Shown here: positions 1 through 8,474 of the stretch, in pieces
Position numbering within the stretch: the stretch's first letter is position 1
Layout: every line of letters starts with the position of its first letter
Assembly (NCBI RefSeq): GCF_017948265.1
Contig: NZ_CP072852.1
Location: 3,906,001-3,970,000, forward strand
Source of the DNA: Rhodoferax sp. PAMC 29310
GTDB lineage: Bacteria > Pseudomonadota > Gammaproteobacteria > Burkholderiales > Burkholderiaceae_C
Direction of reading: 5' to 3'
Length of the DNA: 64,000 bases
The notes under the pieces: model-generated
Told to the model about the DNA's origin: nothing
Database searches by the model: none
Seen by the model: the letters and a program-made list of their open reading frames with translations, nothing else
Position numbers and translations under genes: made by a program

Positions 1-34
1 GACGTAAAGTTTTTTACCCATTTTGGGATCTTTC

Positions 35-70
35 AAAAAAGCGCCACGGTGAAAATCAACCGTGCGGCGC
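35..70 (-). terminator. Rho-independent terminator of the minus-strand operon
   Basis: Read on the minus strand, a 10-bp GC-rich stem (GCGC plus CACGGT paired with ACCGTG plus GCGC, small bulge, 8-nt loop) at 41-70 is followed directly by a run of six T (35-40). This is a canonical intrinsic terminator. It is the first strong one downstream of the 14-gene operon that ends at 440, so the transcript probably carries a 3' tail of about 370 nt. Confidence 0.8.
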
Positions 71-439
71 GGGGGGAATGATGGTTCCGAATGGAAACCA
101 TCAACGGAGTGACGCTTGAGCAGAGTCACGCATACAGGGCAACCCGTCTTCATGAGCCCCATGCAAAGCAGGTTCTTGGGTGCAGGGGACGAGTTGAATA
201 AAAAGTGGGGATTAAATCCGAAAATTAGGCTCGCCGCTGGGGGAGTAAGACGACCGAGAGGGCCGAAGTAACCGGCCAAAAAGGTGCTTGGCGGCACCAG
301 TGGCGCCGCAGAACATGTCAAACAACAACTACTGCGAAGGTAAGCAAACTACAGTAACTCATGCAGTTTACTCCCGATCAACGACAGCGCCTAATTTATT
401 GCCCCCATGGGTGCTAACCGGTCATAAGTTCAAGAGGCC
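71..439. other. No recognisable gene; probable 3' tail of the operon transcript
   Basis: I see no convincing protein gene here; the short open frames have no ribosome site and no family features. On the minus strand the stretch contains small hairpins, for example one at about 80-105 with arms GATGGTT/AACCATC and one at about 263-277 with arms GGCC/GGCC. It ends in the strong terminator at 35-70. It could be an untranslated tail or a 3'-UTR-derived small RNA. I compared it by eye with tmRNA, RNase P RNA and 6S RNA and could not match it. Confidence 0.4.
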
Positions 440-1315
440 TCAAGGGGTAGTGATTGGACTCAGCGTCTGGTACAGCCAGCGCGCGGCGGCACTGTCCGCA
501 GACTCCAGTCCGTGGATGACGGTGAAGTGATCGGCACCCGCGATGGGCGCCAGCTCGGTCGGATTGCCCAGTGCCTGAGACGCGGTGTGCAGAAGCTGCG
601 ACTGCCTCTCAAACTCGGTGCTCTCCTCTCCCCCCCAGGTGATCCAGGTGGGCGTGGGGCAGGCGCGCACGCGAAAGGCTGGGGAATTGCGCTGGATGAT
701 GCCCTCGTCGAGCTGGATCTGGGGTTGCAGGTAGCTAAAGCGCAGCGGGGCGAGGTCGTACAGACCGCTGAACAGCAAGGCGGCGGCAATCGGATTCTCG
801 GGAAGGCCGTAGTCCTGCGCCCACGGCGTTTGCAGGCACATGGCGGCCAGATGGGCGCCAGCCGAGTGACCGCCAATGGCGACTCGGCTCGGGTCGCCGC
901 CATAGGCCGCAATATTTCGCAGCACCCAAGCCACCGAGGCCCGGGCCTGGCGGGTAATCTCATCCAGACTGACGCTGGGGCACAAGGCGTAATTGACGAC
1001 CACGGTGGTGATGCCCAGCGCATTCAGCCCCAGGGCAACACCGCTGAACTCTTTGGAGGTATAGGCGCGCCAATAGCCGCCGTGAATGAACACAAACACC
1101 GGGGCATTGGGTTGGCTGGCGGGAAAGATGTCCAGCGTTTCGGCCAGCGTTGGGCCGTAAGGCACGTCCAGGTGGCAGGGCAGGGTGTCACGGGCGCGCT
1201 GGGCCGCCTCCACATAGTGTTGGCCGGCAGAGGCTGGGTTGGCGAGCTTGAGCGACGGGTTGTACTGGGCGTCAATCTCGGCCTGGGTTTGAAAATCGCG
1301 GTAAATGGTGGGCAT
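440..1315 (-). CDS. Alpha/beta hydrolase, kynurenine-formamidase-like
   Basis: A 291-residue alpha/beta hydrolase. The oxyanion-hole motif HGGYW lies near residue 99 and the nucleophile elbow GHSAG near residue 148; an Asp and His (GADHFT) near the C-terminus complete the triad. HGGYW plus GxSAG is typical of the esterase group that includes bacterial and animal kynurenine (aryl) formamidases. It is the last gene of the aromatic-acid operon, 3 bp after the RidA-like gene. In an anthranilate pathway it could release anthranilate from N-formyl-anthranilate or N-formylkynurenine, or hydrolyse a ring-cleavage intermediate. The fold assignment is firm, the substrate is inference. The start ATG sits just behind the upstream stop. 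Confidence 0.8.
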   Translation of the reverse strand: MPTIYRDFQTQAEIDAQYNPSLKLANPASAGQHYVEAAQRARDTLPCHLDVPYGPTLAETLDIFPASQPNAPVFVFIHGGYWRAYTSKEFSGVALGLNALGITTVVVNYALCPSVSLDEITRQARASVAWVLRNIAAYGGDPSRVAIGGHSAGAHLAAMCLQTPWAQDYGLPENPIAAALLFSGLYDLAPLRFSYLQPQIQLDEGIIQRNSPAFRVRACPTPTWITWGGEESTEFERQSQLLHTASQALGNPTELAPIAGADHFTVIHGLESADSAAARWLYQTLSPITTP

Positions 1316-1318
1316 GGT

Positions 1319-1711
1319 TCAGTCCGGAATGATGGCGGTAACTTCAATTTCGACTTTGGCACGGTCTTCCATCAGGGCGACGACCTGCACGGCGCTCATG
1401 GCGGCGTTGAAGCTGCCAATGATGTCGCGAAAGGCTTGGCCCACTTCGCGCCCGGCGTTCATGTATTCATGTTTGTCGGTGACGTACCAGGTCATGCGGG
1501 TAATGTGCTCAGGTTTGGCGCCAGCCTCGGAGAGCACAGCGACCACGTTCTGCAAGGCTTGGCGGGCTTGGCCAGCGAAGTCGTCAGTCTGGAACTCGTT
1601 GTTGGCGTCCCAGCCGATCATGCCGGCCACAAACACCATCTGGCCGCGTGCCATGACGCCGTTGGAATAACCGCGTGGGCGAGGCCAGGCGGGGGGCTGA
1701 AGTGTTTTCAT
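1319..1711 (-). CDS. RidA/YjgF-family protein (2-aminomuconate deaminase-like)
   Basis: 130 residues, the usual RidA length, with the C-terminal VEIEV strand typical of the family. RidA proteins form trimers and hydrolyse reactive enamine/imine intermediates to ketones and ammonia; relatives act as deaminases in aminophenol and aminobenzoate degradation. The Arg that binds the substrate carboxylate in canonical RidA (about position 105, usually in a PAR motif) is Met here (AAMS, Met105), so the substrate is probably not a 2-imino acid; a CoA-linked or aromatic imine fits better. Its ATG overlaps the thioesterase stop (ATGA), indicating translational coupling. Confidence 0.85.
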   Translation of the reverse strand: MKTLQPPAWPRPRGYSNGVMARGQMVFVAGMIGWDANNEFQTDDFAGQARQALQNVVAVLSEAGAKPEHITRMTWYVTDKHEYMNAGREVGQAFRDIIGSFNAAMSAVQVVALMEDRAKVEIEVTAIIPD

Positions 1712-2178
1712 GAAGAAACTCCTGATGTGGATTGCCAGTGGGAGATGGCGGCGCGCACGTCGGCGGGTAGGTCGATGGCGTGGTCGCCGTCCAGCGAGGT
1801 GGTGACCAGCACCTGTTGCAGCCGAAGGCGGACTTGGTGGCCACCGCGACCGACTACCGCCAGCGTGAGTGACTTTTGGCCTAGGCGGGTGACTTCCAGG
1901 GCGAACTCAAGGGTTTCGCCCATGCGGCTGGGGGCCACAAAATCGGCTTGCAGCGAGACCGTGGGCAGGCCAATACGGCGCTCAGCGATCAAGGTGGCGT
2001 AGTGGATGCCCAGTCCCTGGGTGAACCAGTTCTCCACTAGGTTGTTGAGCATCACGAAGTACTGCGGAAAAAAGACCATGCCAGCCGGGTCGCAGTGCGA
2101 AAAATGCACGGTGACATGCTGGCGAAACTTTGCGCCGGTGTTGCCCGGAGTGGTGTCGTTGCTTGAAGCGCTTGTCAT
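1708..2178 (-). CDS. 4-hydroxybenzoyl-CoA-type thioesterase (hotdog fold)
   Basis: 156 residues starting at ATG 2178, four bases after the livF stop; the frame is open further upstream but would run into livF. The N-terminal HCDPAGMVFFPQY segment is the active-site region of the 4-hydroxybenzoyl-CoA thioesterase family, with Asp as catalytic residue. It probably hydrolyses aryl- or alkyl-CoA, releasing CoA when the pathway stalls. Its position between the importer and the RidA gene makes 2-aminobenzoyl-CoA or a downstream ring product a likely substrate (inference). Confidence 0.85.
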   Translation of the reverse strand: MTSASSNDTTPGNTGAKFRQHVTVHFSHCDPAGMVFFPQYFVMLNNLVENWFTQGLGIHYATLIAERRIGLPTVSLQADFVAPSRMGETLEFALEVTRLGQKSLTLAVVGRGGHQVRLRLQQVLVTTSLDGDHAIDLPADVRAAISHWQSTSGVSS

Positions 2179-2182
2179 GGGG

Positions 2183-2893
2183 TCAAACGCCGATATAGCG
2201 GTGCCACAGGCTGGGGTCCGCGCCCAGTTGCTCTGAGCTGCCTTCCCAGACCACACGGCCGCGCTCGATGATGGTGTGTTGATCAGCCAATGTGACCAGC
2301 CGTTGCACGTATTTGTCGATGACCAGAATGCTTTGGCCTTGCTGACGCAAGGTGGCCAGGCAGCGCCAGATGTCTTCCCTAATCAGTGGGGCCAGACCTT
2401 CGGTTGCTTCGTCCAGAATCAACAGATGCGGGTTGGTCATCAGGGCACGGCCAATGGCCAGCATTTGCTGCTCGCCGCCCGAGAGTTGGTTGCCCATATT
2501 GCGGGAGCGCTCGCTGAGGCGGGGGAACAGGGCATACACCCGGTCCAGTGTCCAGGGGGATTCGGAGACATTGCGGTTGCTGGCAAAAGCGCGCAAATTC
2601 TCGGACACAGAGAGCGTTGGGAAAATCTGGCGCCCCTCAGGCACCACGGCCAGGCCCATGCGGGCAATGCGGTCCGGGCTCAAATGCTCAATGCGCTCGC
2701 CCCGAAACCGCACCGTGCCACCGCACGACCGGGTGAGGCCCAGCACCGAGCGCACGGTGGTGGTTTTTCCCATGCCGTTGCGACCCAGCAGGGCGCGCAC
2801 GCCCCCGGCCTCAATGCGCAGGTGAATGTCAAACAGCACTTGGCTGGCGCCATAAGCGGTCTGCAGTTGGTCAATTTCAAGCAAAGCGCTCAT
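2183..2893 (-). CDS. livF: Branched-chain-type ABC transporter ATPase LivF
   Basis: 236 residues: Walker A GRNGMGKTT near residue 37, signature LSGGEQQ near residue 138 and Walker B LLILDEATEGLAP near 158, typical of LivF. Two small changes are visible: GMGKT for the usual GAGKT, and ATEG where LivF normally has PSEG. It energises the high-affinity importer whose other parts lie directly upstream (livG, livM, livH, binding protein). It overlaps livG by 4 bp (ATGA). The substrate is probably the aromatic acid degraded by this operon rather than branched-chain amino acids. Confidence 0.93.
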   Translation of the reverse strand: MSALLEIDQLQTAYGASQVLFDIHLRIEAGGVRALLGRNGMGKTTTVRSVLGLTRSCGGTVRFRGERIEHLSPDRIARMGLAVVPEGRQIFPTLSVSENLRAFASNRNVSESPWTLDRVYALFPRLSERSRNMGNQLSGGEQQMLAIGRALMTNPHLLILDEATEGLAPLIREDIWRCLATLRQQGQSILVIDKYVQRLVTLADQHTIIERGRVVWEGSSEQLGADPSLWHRYIGV

Positions 2894-3669
2894 GCGGTCT
2901 CCTGCCCGGTCGGCATGGCGATGGCGTCATCACCCAGATACGCTTGTTTCACGGCCGTGCTTTCCTTGATGTGTTCCGGGGTGCCACTGGCAATGACATG
3001 ACCGGACACCAATACCGAGATGGTGTCGGCCAGCCGAAACACGGCGTCCATGTCGTGCTCCACCAGCAAAATAGTGGCTTCGCCTCGCAGGCTTTGCAGC
3101 AAGGTCACCATGCGCTCAGACTCGTCAGGGCCCATGCCGGCCATGGGTTCGTCCAGCAACAACAACTGGGGCTGGGTCGCCAAGGCAATACCCACTTCCA
3201 GCTGGCGCTGCTCCCCATGTGACAAGGCGCCTGCCAATGTGTGGATCTGCTCGCCCAAACCCACCCGCTCCACCACCGTCGCCGCTTGGGCGTACCGGGC
3301 TTTCTCAGAGCGCGCCGGTTTCCAGAACGAAAAACTGCCGTCGCTGATCGCTTGCACAGCCAGCGCCACGTTGTCCAGCACCGAGAGGCGCTGAAAAATA
3401 CTGGTGATTTGGTAAGACCGCACCAAGCCGCCCAGCGCGCGCCGGTGCATGGGCAGGTGGGTCACGTCGTCGCCATCAAACCAGATGTGCCCTTCGTCAG
3501 GCGCCAGTGCGCCGGAGATCTGGTGAATCAGTGTGGTTTTTCCGGCGCCGTTGGGGCCAATCAGAGCGTGGATTTCGCCGCGTTGAACGGAGAGGTTTGC
3601 ATGGTCGGTGGCGGCCAGTCCGCCAAAGCGCTTCACCAAACCGTCAATTTTTAACAAGGGGTGGCTCAT
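2890..3669 (-). CDS. livG: Branched-chain-type ABC transporter ATPase LivG
   Basis: 259 residues from ATG 3669, which overlaps the livM stop (ATGA); the open frame continues about 70 codons upstream inside livM but without family similarity. Walker A GPNGAGKTT near residue 37, signature SHGEQRQLE, Walker B LLLLDEPMAGMGPDE and the switch His (LVEHDMD) are all present. It pairs with LivF as the nucleotide-binding heterodimer. Confidence 0.93.
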   Translation of the reverse strand: MSHPLLKIDGLVKRFGGLAATDHANLSVQRGEIHALIGPNGAGKTTLIHQISGALAPDEGHIWFDGDDVTHLPMHRRALGGLVRSYQITSIFQRLSVLDNVALAVQAISDGSFSFWKPARSEKARYAQAATVVERVGLGEQIHTLAGALSHGEQRQLEVGIALATQPQLLLLDEPMAGMGPDESERMVTLLQSLRGEATILLVEHDMDAVFRLADTISVLVSGHVIASGTPEHIKESTAVKQAYLGDDAIAMPTGQETA

Positions 3670-4649
3670 GCGCGGGCCTTTCGGCGAAACAGGCTGGTTA
3701 TCCCGTTGGGCGCCATCAAAACCACGGTCAGCAGAATAAAGCCCAGGCCCAGCTGCCAATGAATGGTGTAGTGGCTCATGAACTCTTCCAGCACCAGAAA
3801 CACGATGGCGCCAATGACGCCGCCATACAGGTGGCCCACGCCGCCCAGAATGACCATGATCATCAGCACGCCGGACTGGCTCCACTGCATCAGGGCCGGG
3901 CTGACAAAGTTGGCGTGGTTGGCCAGCAAGGCGCCGGCAAGGCCGGCCAGTGCGCCGGCCAGGGTGAAGGCGGTGAGCTTGTAGCGGTACACCGGAAAAC
4001 CAATGGCGGTCATGCGCAGCTCGTTTTCACGAATGGCTTGCAGCACGTGACCAAAACGCGCGTTCAGCAGACGGCTGACCCCCACGACGGTGGCGACCAG
4101 CAGCGCCAGCGACAGGTAGTAAAACGTGCGGTCGTCCCCCAGGTCCAATCCAGTCAAACTGGAGCGCTGGTACAGCGACATGCCGTCATCGCCGCCATAG
4201 GCGCGAAGCGAGACCACTAGGTAATACAGCATTTGGGCAAACGCCAGCGTGATCATGATGAAGTACACGCCCTGCGTGCGCAGGCTGATGGCGCCCACGA
4301 TCAAGGCCACCAGGGCGCTGATGAGCATGGCAGAAGGCCAGGCCACCCAGGCAGACATCACGCCTGCCTGCATGAGGACGGCCACGCTGTAGGCGCCGAT
4401 GCCGACAAAGGCGGCGTGCCCAAAACTCACCATGCCACCAAAGCCCAGAATCAGGTTCAGGCTGGTGGCTGCCAGGGCAAAAATCAGAATGCGGCTGGCC
4501 AGGCCGACATAAAACTCGTCACCCATCCAGGCGGCCAGCGCGGGCAGCGCGCACAGAATCGCCAAAGCGGGCAGCGACCAGCGAAGGCGCAAGGGGTGGT
4601 CCAGCAGCCCCTGGGCGGGGGCTGCTGTGGTGTCCTGTGAATTAGCCAT
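3666..4649 (-). CDS. livM: Branched-chain-type ABC transporter permease LivM
   Basis: 327 residues with about eight to nine hydrophobic segments and the LivM hallmark LNLILGFGGMVSFGHAAFVGIGAY near residues 63-86. The C-terminus ends in a basic RRKARA tail after MAPNGITSLF, as usual. It overlaps livH by 8 bp. It forms the transmembrane pathway with LivH. Confidence 0.92.
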   Translation of the reverse strand: MANSQDTTAAPAQGLLDHPLRLRWSLPALAILCALPALAAWMGDEFYVGLASRILIFALAATSLNLILGFGGMVSFGHAAFVGIGAYSVAVLMQAGVMSAWVAWPSAMLISALVALIVGAISLRTQGVYFIMITLAFAQMLYYLVVSLRAYGGDDGMSLYQRSSLTGLDLGDDRTFYYLSLALLVATVVGVSRLLNARFGHVLQAIRENELRMTAIGFPVYRYKLTAFTLAGALAGLAGALLANHANFVSPALMQWSQSGVLMIMVILGGVGHLYGGVIGAIVFLVLEEFMSHYTIHWQLGLGFILLTVVLMAPNGITSLFRRKARA

Positions 4650-5562
4650 GGGTGGGAAACAGTCCGCGAGGTTTGAAGAACAAAACGGCTGCCATCAGCA
4701 CGTAAATCAGGATGGAGGCCACGGTATTGGCCGCGTTGGCCGCAGCCACTGGCCCCATCAGGGCGCTGAACAACAACGGCACCAACGTTCGGCCGGCCGT
4801 ATCCACCATGCCCACAATCAGCGCCCCCAGCAAAGCCCCGCGCACCGAGCCAATGCCGCCAATCACAATGACGACAAACGCCAGTATCAAAATACTCTCA
4901 CCCATGCCCACCTGCACGGAGAGCAGAGGGCCGAGCATGCCGCCCGCCACAGCGCACAAAGCCGCGCCCAGTCCAAAGATGGCGGTGAACAGCCGGGGCA
5001 CGTTGGCGCCCATGGCCAAGGCCATTTCCCGGTTGGAGGCGCCGGCTCGCACCTGCATGCCAATGCGGGTGTGGGCAATCAGCACATAAAGCAAACCGGC
5101 CACCAACAAGCCAACGCCAATGATGAACAGCCGGTAGGCCGGGTAGTAAAACCCGGCCACGATCTCGACCGGACCGGCCAACTCGGCGGGCGCATTCAAT
5201 AGCAACGGCTGTGAGCCCCAGATCAGGCGAACGCCCTCATTGGCCATCAACAAAATGGCGAAGGTGCCCAGCACCTGAGACAGGTGGTCCCGTTGGTAAA
5301 GGCGCCGCAGCACGCTGATTTCCAGCAGCATGCCAAAGACAGCCGAACCAATAATCCCGAACCCCAATCCCATCCAGAACGACCCCGTGGCTTGCGCGAT
5401 GGAGGCGATCAGATAGGCCCCCACCATGTACAGCGAACCGTGTGCCAGGTTGATCATGTCCATGATCCCAAACACCAGCGTCAGCCCGGCGGCCAGCAGA
5501 AAAAGCATCAAGCCAAACTGCAAGCCGTTGAGCATCTGCTCCAGGATGAGAATTCCGTTCAT
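4642..5562 (-). CDS. livH: Branched-chain-type ABC transporter permease LivH
   Basis: 306 residues, highly hydrophobic, with the LivH N-terminal pattern (FGLMLFLLAAGLTLVFGIMD, then NLAHGSLYMVGAY). The conserved loop GGIGSVRGALLGALIVG near residue 235 is the cytoplasmic coupling region, and the end is FKPRGLF as in the family. It starts 20 bp after the binding-protein stop. Confidence 0.93.
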   Translation of the reverse strand: MNGILILEQMLNGLQFGLMLFLLAAGLTLVFGIMDMINLAHGSLYMVGAYLIASIAQATGSFWMGLGFGIIGSAVFGMLLEISVLRRLYQRDHLSQVLGTFAILLMANEGVRLIWGSQPLLLNAPAELAGPVEIVAGFYYPAYRLFIIGVGLLVAGLLYVLIAHTRIGMQVRAGASNREMALAMGANVPRLFTAIFGLGAALCAVAGGMLGPLLSVQVGMGESILILAFVVIVIGGIGSVRGALLGALIVGMVDTAGRTLVPLLFSALMGPVAAANAANTVASILIYVLMAAVLFFKPRGLFPTHG

Positions 5563-5582
5563 ACGAGGTCCGGGTCAGGCGA

Positions 5583-6782
5583 TCACAGGGCGGGCATATT
5601 GCAGGCGCCCACATAGGCGTCTGAATGGTTCTTGAACACGGTGCTCAAGGTGCGGTTGGTGACGTTGCCCTGTGCATCCTTGACGATCACACGCAGGAAG
5701 TAGTCCTGAATCGGGAAATGGTTCTTGTTGAACTTGAATGCGCCGCGTACCGAATCAAACTTGGCGGCCTCCAGTGCCTTGCGAACAGCAGCCTTGTCGT
5801 CCAGCTTGCCTTTGGTGTCGCGAACCGCCGCGTCAATCAAACGCGCTGCGTCATAGCCTTGCGCCGCGTACAGGGTTGGCTTGCGACCGTAGGCCTTTTC
5901 AAACTCACTCACAAACTTGCGGTTGGCGGCGTTTTGCAGGTCGTGTCCCCATTGCGACGAGTTGAACATGCCCAGCATGGGCTCACCCACGGCCTTGATG
6001 ACGTCTTCATCGGCAGAGAAGCCGGGGCCGAACAGGGTGATGTCTTTGGACAGGCCGGCGCCCACAAACTGCTTGATGAAGTTGATGCCCATGCCGCCGG
6101 GCAAGAAGATGTAGACCGCGTCGGGCTTGGTGGCACGCAGTTGCGACAACTCGGCGCCGTAGTCCAGTTGGTTCAGCTGCGTGTAGGTCTCGCTGGCGAC
6201 TTCACCTTTGTAGTAGCGCTTGAAGCCGGTCAGTGCATCTTTGCCAGCCGGGTAGTTGGGGGCAATCAGGGCCACTTTTTTGAAGCCTTTGTCCATCACG
6301 GTTTGGCCAACGGCTTCGTGCAGGTTGTCGTTTTGCCACGCGGCGCTGAAGAAGTACGGGCTGCACTGTTCACCGGCCAGTTGCGAGGGGCCGGCATTGG
6401 CGCTGATGTAAAAAGTTTTGGATTGAAAGGTGGGCGGTGCCACTGCCAGCATCACGTTGGAGAACACGATACCGGTCAGAAAATCAGCCTTGTCACGCTT
6501 GATCAGCCGGTCTGCGGTTTGACGTCCGACGTCAGGGCTGCCCTGGTCGTCGGCCACGATGACTTCCGCCGGGCGCCCGCCCAGTTTTCCGTTGTTCAGC
6601 TTCACGGCCAACTCGAAGCCGTCTCGAATGTCCACGCCCAAGCCAGCGCCAGGGCCGGACAAGGTACTGAGCAAGCCGATCTTGACGGGCTCGTTCATTT
6701 GGGCCGTGGCCGCCATGCTGGCCAGCGCCGTGCTGGCCGCCAGTGCGGTACGAAGAATGGGATGACGAAGGGCAAAAAACAT
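5583..6782 (-). CDS. ABC transporter periplasmic substrate-binding protein (Leu/Ile/Val type)
   Basis: 399 residues from ATG 6782, with AAGGAAA placed before it; the frame is open upstream but an earlier ATG (6797) would put this ribosome site inside the gene. Residues 1-27 are a Sec signal peptide ending AATAQ. The mature part (VKIGLLSTLSGPGAGLG, DDQGSPDVGRQTADRLI) is a Peripla_BP_6 domain as in binding proteins for amino acids, amides and aromatic acids. Between the CoA ligase and the permeases, it probably captures the aromatic substrate of the operon. Confidence 0.92.
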   Translation of the reverse strand: MFFALRHPILRTALAASTALASMAATAQMNEPVKIGLLSTLSGPGAGLGVDIRDGFELAVKLNNGKLGGRPAEVIVADDQGSPDVGRQTADRLIKRDKADFLTGIVFSNVMLAVAPPTFQSKTFYISANAGPSQLAGEQCSPYFFSAAWQNDNLHEAVGQTVMDKGFKKVALIAPNYPAGKDALTGFKRYYKGEVASETYTQLNQLDYGAELSQLRATKPDAVYIFLPGGMGINFIKQFVGAGLSKDITLFGPGFSADEDVIKAVGEPMLGMFNSSQWGHDLQNAANRKFVSEFEKAYGRKPTLYAAQGYDAARLIDAAVRDTKGKLDDKAAVRKALEAAKFDSVRGAFKFNKNHFPIQDYFLRVIVKDAQGNVTNRTLSTVFKNHSDAYVGACNMPAL

Positions 6783-6819
6783 GGTGTTTCCTTTCATGAA
6801 ACCAGGGGACGGGGACAAC

Positions 6820-8433
6820 TTATTGACCGAACTCGCGCAGCTTGAAACGCTGCAGCTTGCCGGTCTGGGTGCGGGGCAATGCGCTGACAAAGGCAATGGC
6901 GCGCGGGTATTTGTAAGGGGCAATCGTGCTTTTCACAAAGTCTTGCAGCGTTTTGATCATGGACTCGTTCGGCTCATGCCCTGCGCGCAGTGCGACAAAG
7001 GCTTTGACAATGTAACCGCGCTCTGCGTCAGGTTCACCCACTACGGCGCATTCGGCCACGGCCGGGTGCAGCATGAGGGCTTCTTCTACCTCAGGCGAGG
7101 CGATGTTATAGCCCGCAGAAATAATCATGTCATCGGTGCGGGCCTGGTAGAAAAAGTAGCCATCGGCGTCCATCAGGTAGGCATCACCCGTGAGGTTCCA
7201 GCCATCCTGCACGTAGTTGGCTTGGCGCTCGTCGGCCAGATAGCGGCAACCCGTGGGTCCGCGAACCGCCAGTTTGCCGATCGTGCCGGGCGGCACGGGT
7301 TGGCCTTGCTCGTCCACCACCCGCGCCTCATAGCCCGGCACCACTGTGCCGGTGGCACCTGGGCGAGCGTTGGCCTCGTCGGCCGAGATAAAGATGTGCA
7401 GCATCTCGGTGGCGCCGATGCCATCAATCAACTCAATGCCCGTGGCCTCGCGCCACAACGTTCGGGTGGAAACGGGCAAGGCCTCGCCGGCAGAGATGCA
7501 GCGGCGAAGCGCTGTTTTTCGAATGTCGAGTCCCCGCGCCGCCAACGTGCGATACGAGGTAGGCGCCGTGAACAGAACGGTGGCGCCAAAGGTCTGAATG
7601 CCGTCCAGCAGCTGTGTCGGGCCCGCTTTTTCAAGCAGTACCGTGGAGGCACCCACTGACATGGGAAACAGCAACAAGCCCCCTAGGCCAAAGGTGAAGG
7701 CCAGCGGCGGGCTACCGATGAAAACATCGTCCGCTGAAGGGCGCAGCACGTGGCGGGGCCAACAGTGGCATATGGCCATCACGTCGCGGTGAAAGTGCAG
7801 CGTGGCTTTGGGAATGCCGGTGGTGCCGGAGGTGAAGGCAATCAGGCAGGTATCGTCCGCCGCAGTGGCCACGTTCTCAAACGCACCGGATTGGCGCGCC
7901 ATGGCAGCCTCCAGACCGTCAGGGCCGTCGTAATTGAAGTGACGAATTTGACGCAACACGGGGCACTGCAGCGCGGTTTTCTGAACCTCGTCTGCCAAGT
8001 GGGCGTCACACAGCGCATGGGTGATTTCTGCCTTGTTAACAATGGCAGTGAGTTCCTTGGCGCGCAGCAAAGGCATGGTGGCCACCGCGATGCCGCCCGC
8101 CTTGATGACGGCAAACCAGCACGCCGCCATCATGGGGGTGTTGGGGGCGTGCAATAAAACCCGGTTGCCGCTGACAAGACCCATGTCGTGAACCAACACG
8201 TTGGCAATGCGATTGGCCTTCTCGCGCAGGTCGGCGTAGGTCCAGCGCAGACCCGCAGCCTGAATGCACAGGCGCTCACCGCGGCCTTCGTCAATGTGGC
8301 GGTCCAGCAGTTCGGTCGCGCAATTCAATTGCGCCGGAAACTGCAGCTCCGGCAGATTGAACACAAAGACCGGTTGTTTCCCGGCTGGGGGCAAATGGTC
8401 GTTGGCAAAGGTGTCAATGTGGGCACTGGGCAT
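6820..8433 (-). CDS. Benzoate/2-aminobenzoate-type CoA ligase
   Basis: 537 residues of the ANL superfamily, benzoate-CoA ligase branch. The P-loop FTSGTTGIPKA lies near residue 189 and the adenylate-binding IDGIGATEMLHIF near residue 331. The C-terminal motif TGKLQRFKLRE carries the catalytic Lys. It converts an aromatic acid, ATP and CoA to the aroyl-CoA, AMP and pyrophosphate in the cytoplasm. The neighbouring 2-aminobenzoyl-CoA-type hydroxylase points to anthranilate (the enzyme called AbmG in Azoarcus evansii); salicylate or another ortho-substituted benzoate is the alternative. Confidence 0.88.
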   Translation of the reverse strand: MPSAHIDTFANDHLPPAGKQPVFVFNLPELQFPAQLNCATELLDRHIDEGRGERLCIQAAGLRWTYADLREKANRIANVLVHDMGLVSGNRVLLHAPNTPMMAACWFAVIKAGGIAVATMPLLRAKELTAIVNKAEITHALCDAHLADEVQKTALQCPVLRQIRHFNYDGPDGLEAAMARQSGAFENVATAADDTCLIAFTSGTTGIPKATLHFHRDVMAICHCWPRHVLRPSADDVFIGSPPLAFTFGLGGLLLFPMSVGASTVLLEKAGPTQLLDGIQTFGATVLFTAPTSYRTLAARGLDIRKTALRRCISAGEALPVSTRTLWREATGIELIDGIGATEMLHIFISADEANARPGATGTVVPGYEARVVDEQGQPVPPGTIGKLAVRGPTGCRYLADERQANYVQDGWNLTGDAYLMDADGYFFYQARTDDMIISAGYNIASPEVEEALMLHPAVAECAVVGEPDAERGYIVKAFVALRAGHEPNESMIKTLQDFVKSTIAPYKYPRAIAFVSALPRTQTGKLQRFKLREFGQ

Positions 8434-8474
8434 AGCGGACCTCGTTGGTGAAAGCGGGTGGCGTGTGCGGCGGG

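Noticed and set aside
240..420. Possible tmRNA or other known structured RNA on the plus strand (AAACAACAACTACTGCGAAG resembles the region before a tmRNA tag)
   Set aside because: No tag peptide ending in LAA, no TTCGAC-type 5' end and no acceptor stem could be found; the following frame gives no plausible tag.
288..530. 80-codon open frame on the plus strand
   Set aside because: No ribosome site, runs into the end of the hydrolase gene on the other strand, and has no family features.
512..2002. 496-codon open frame antisense to the first operon genes
   Set aside because: It mirrors well-supported genes on the minus strand; high GC produces such shadow frames and its sequence has no motif.
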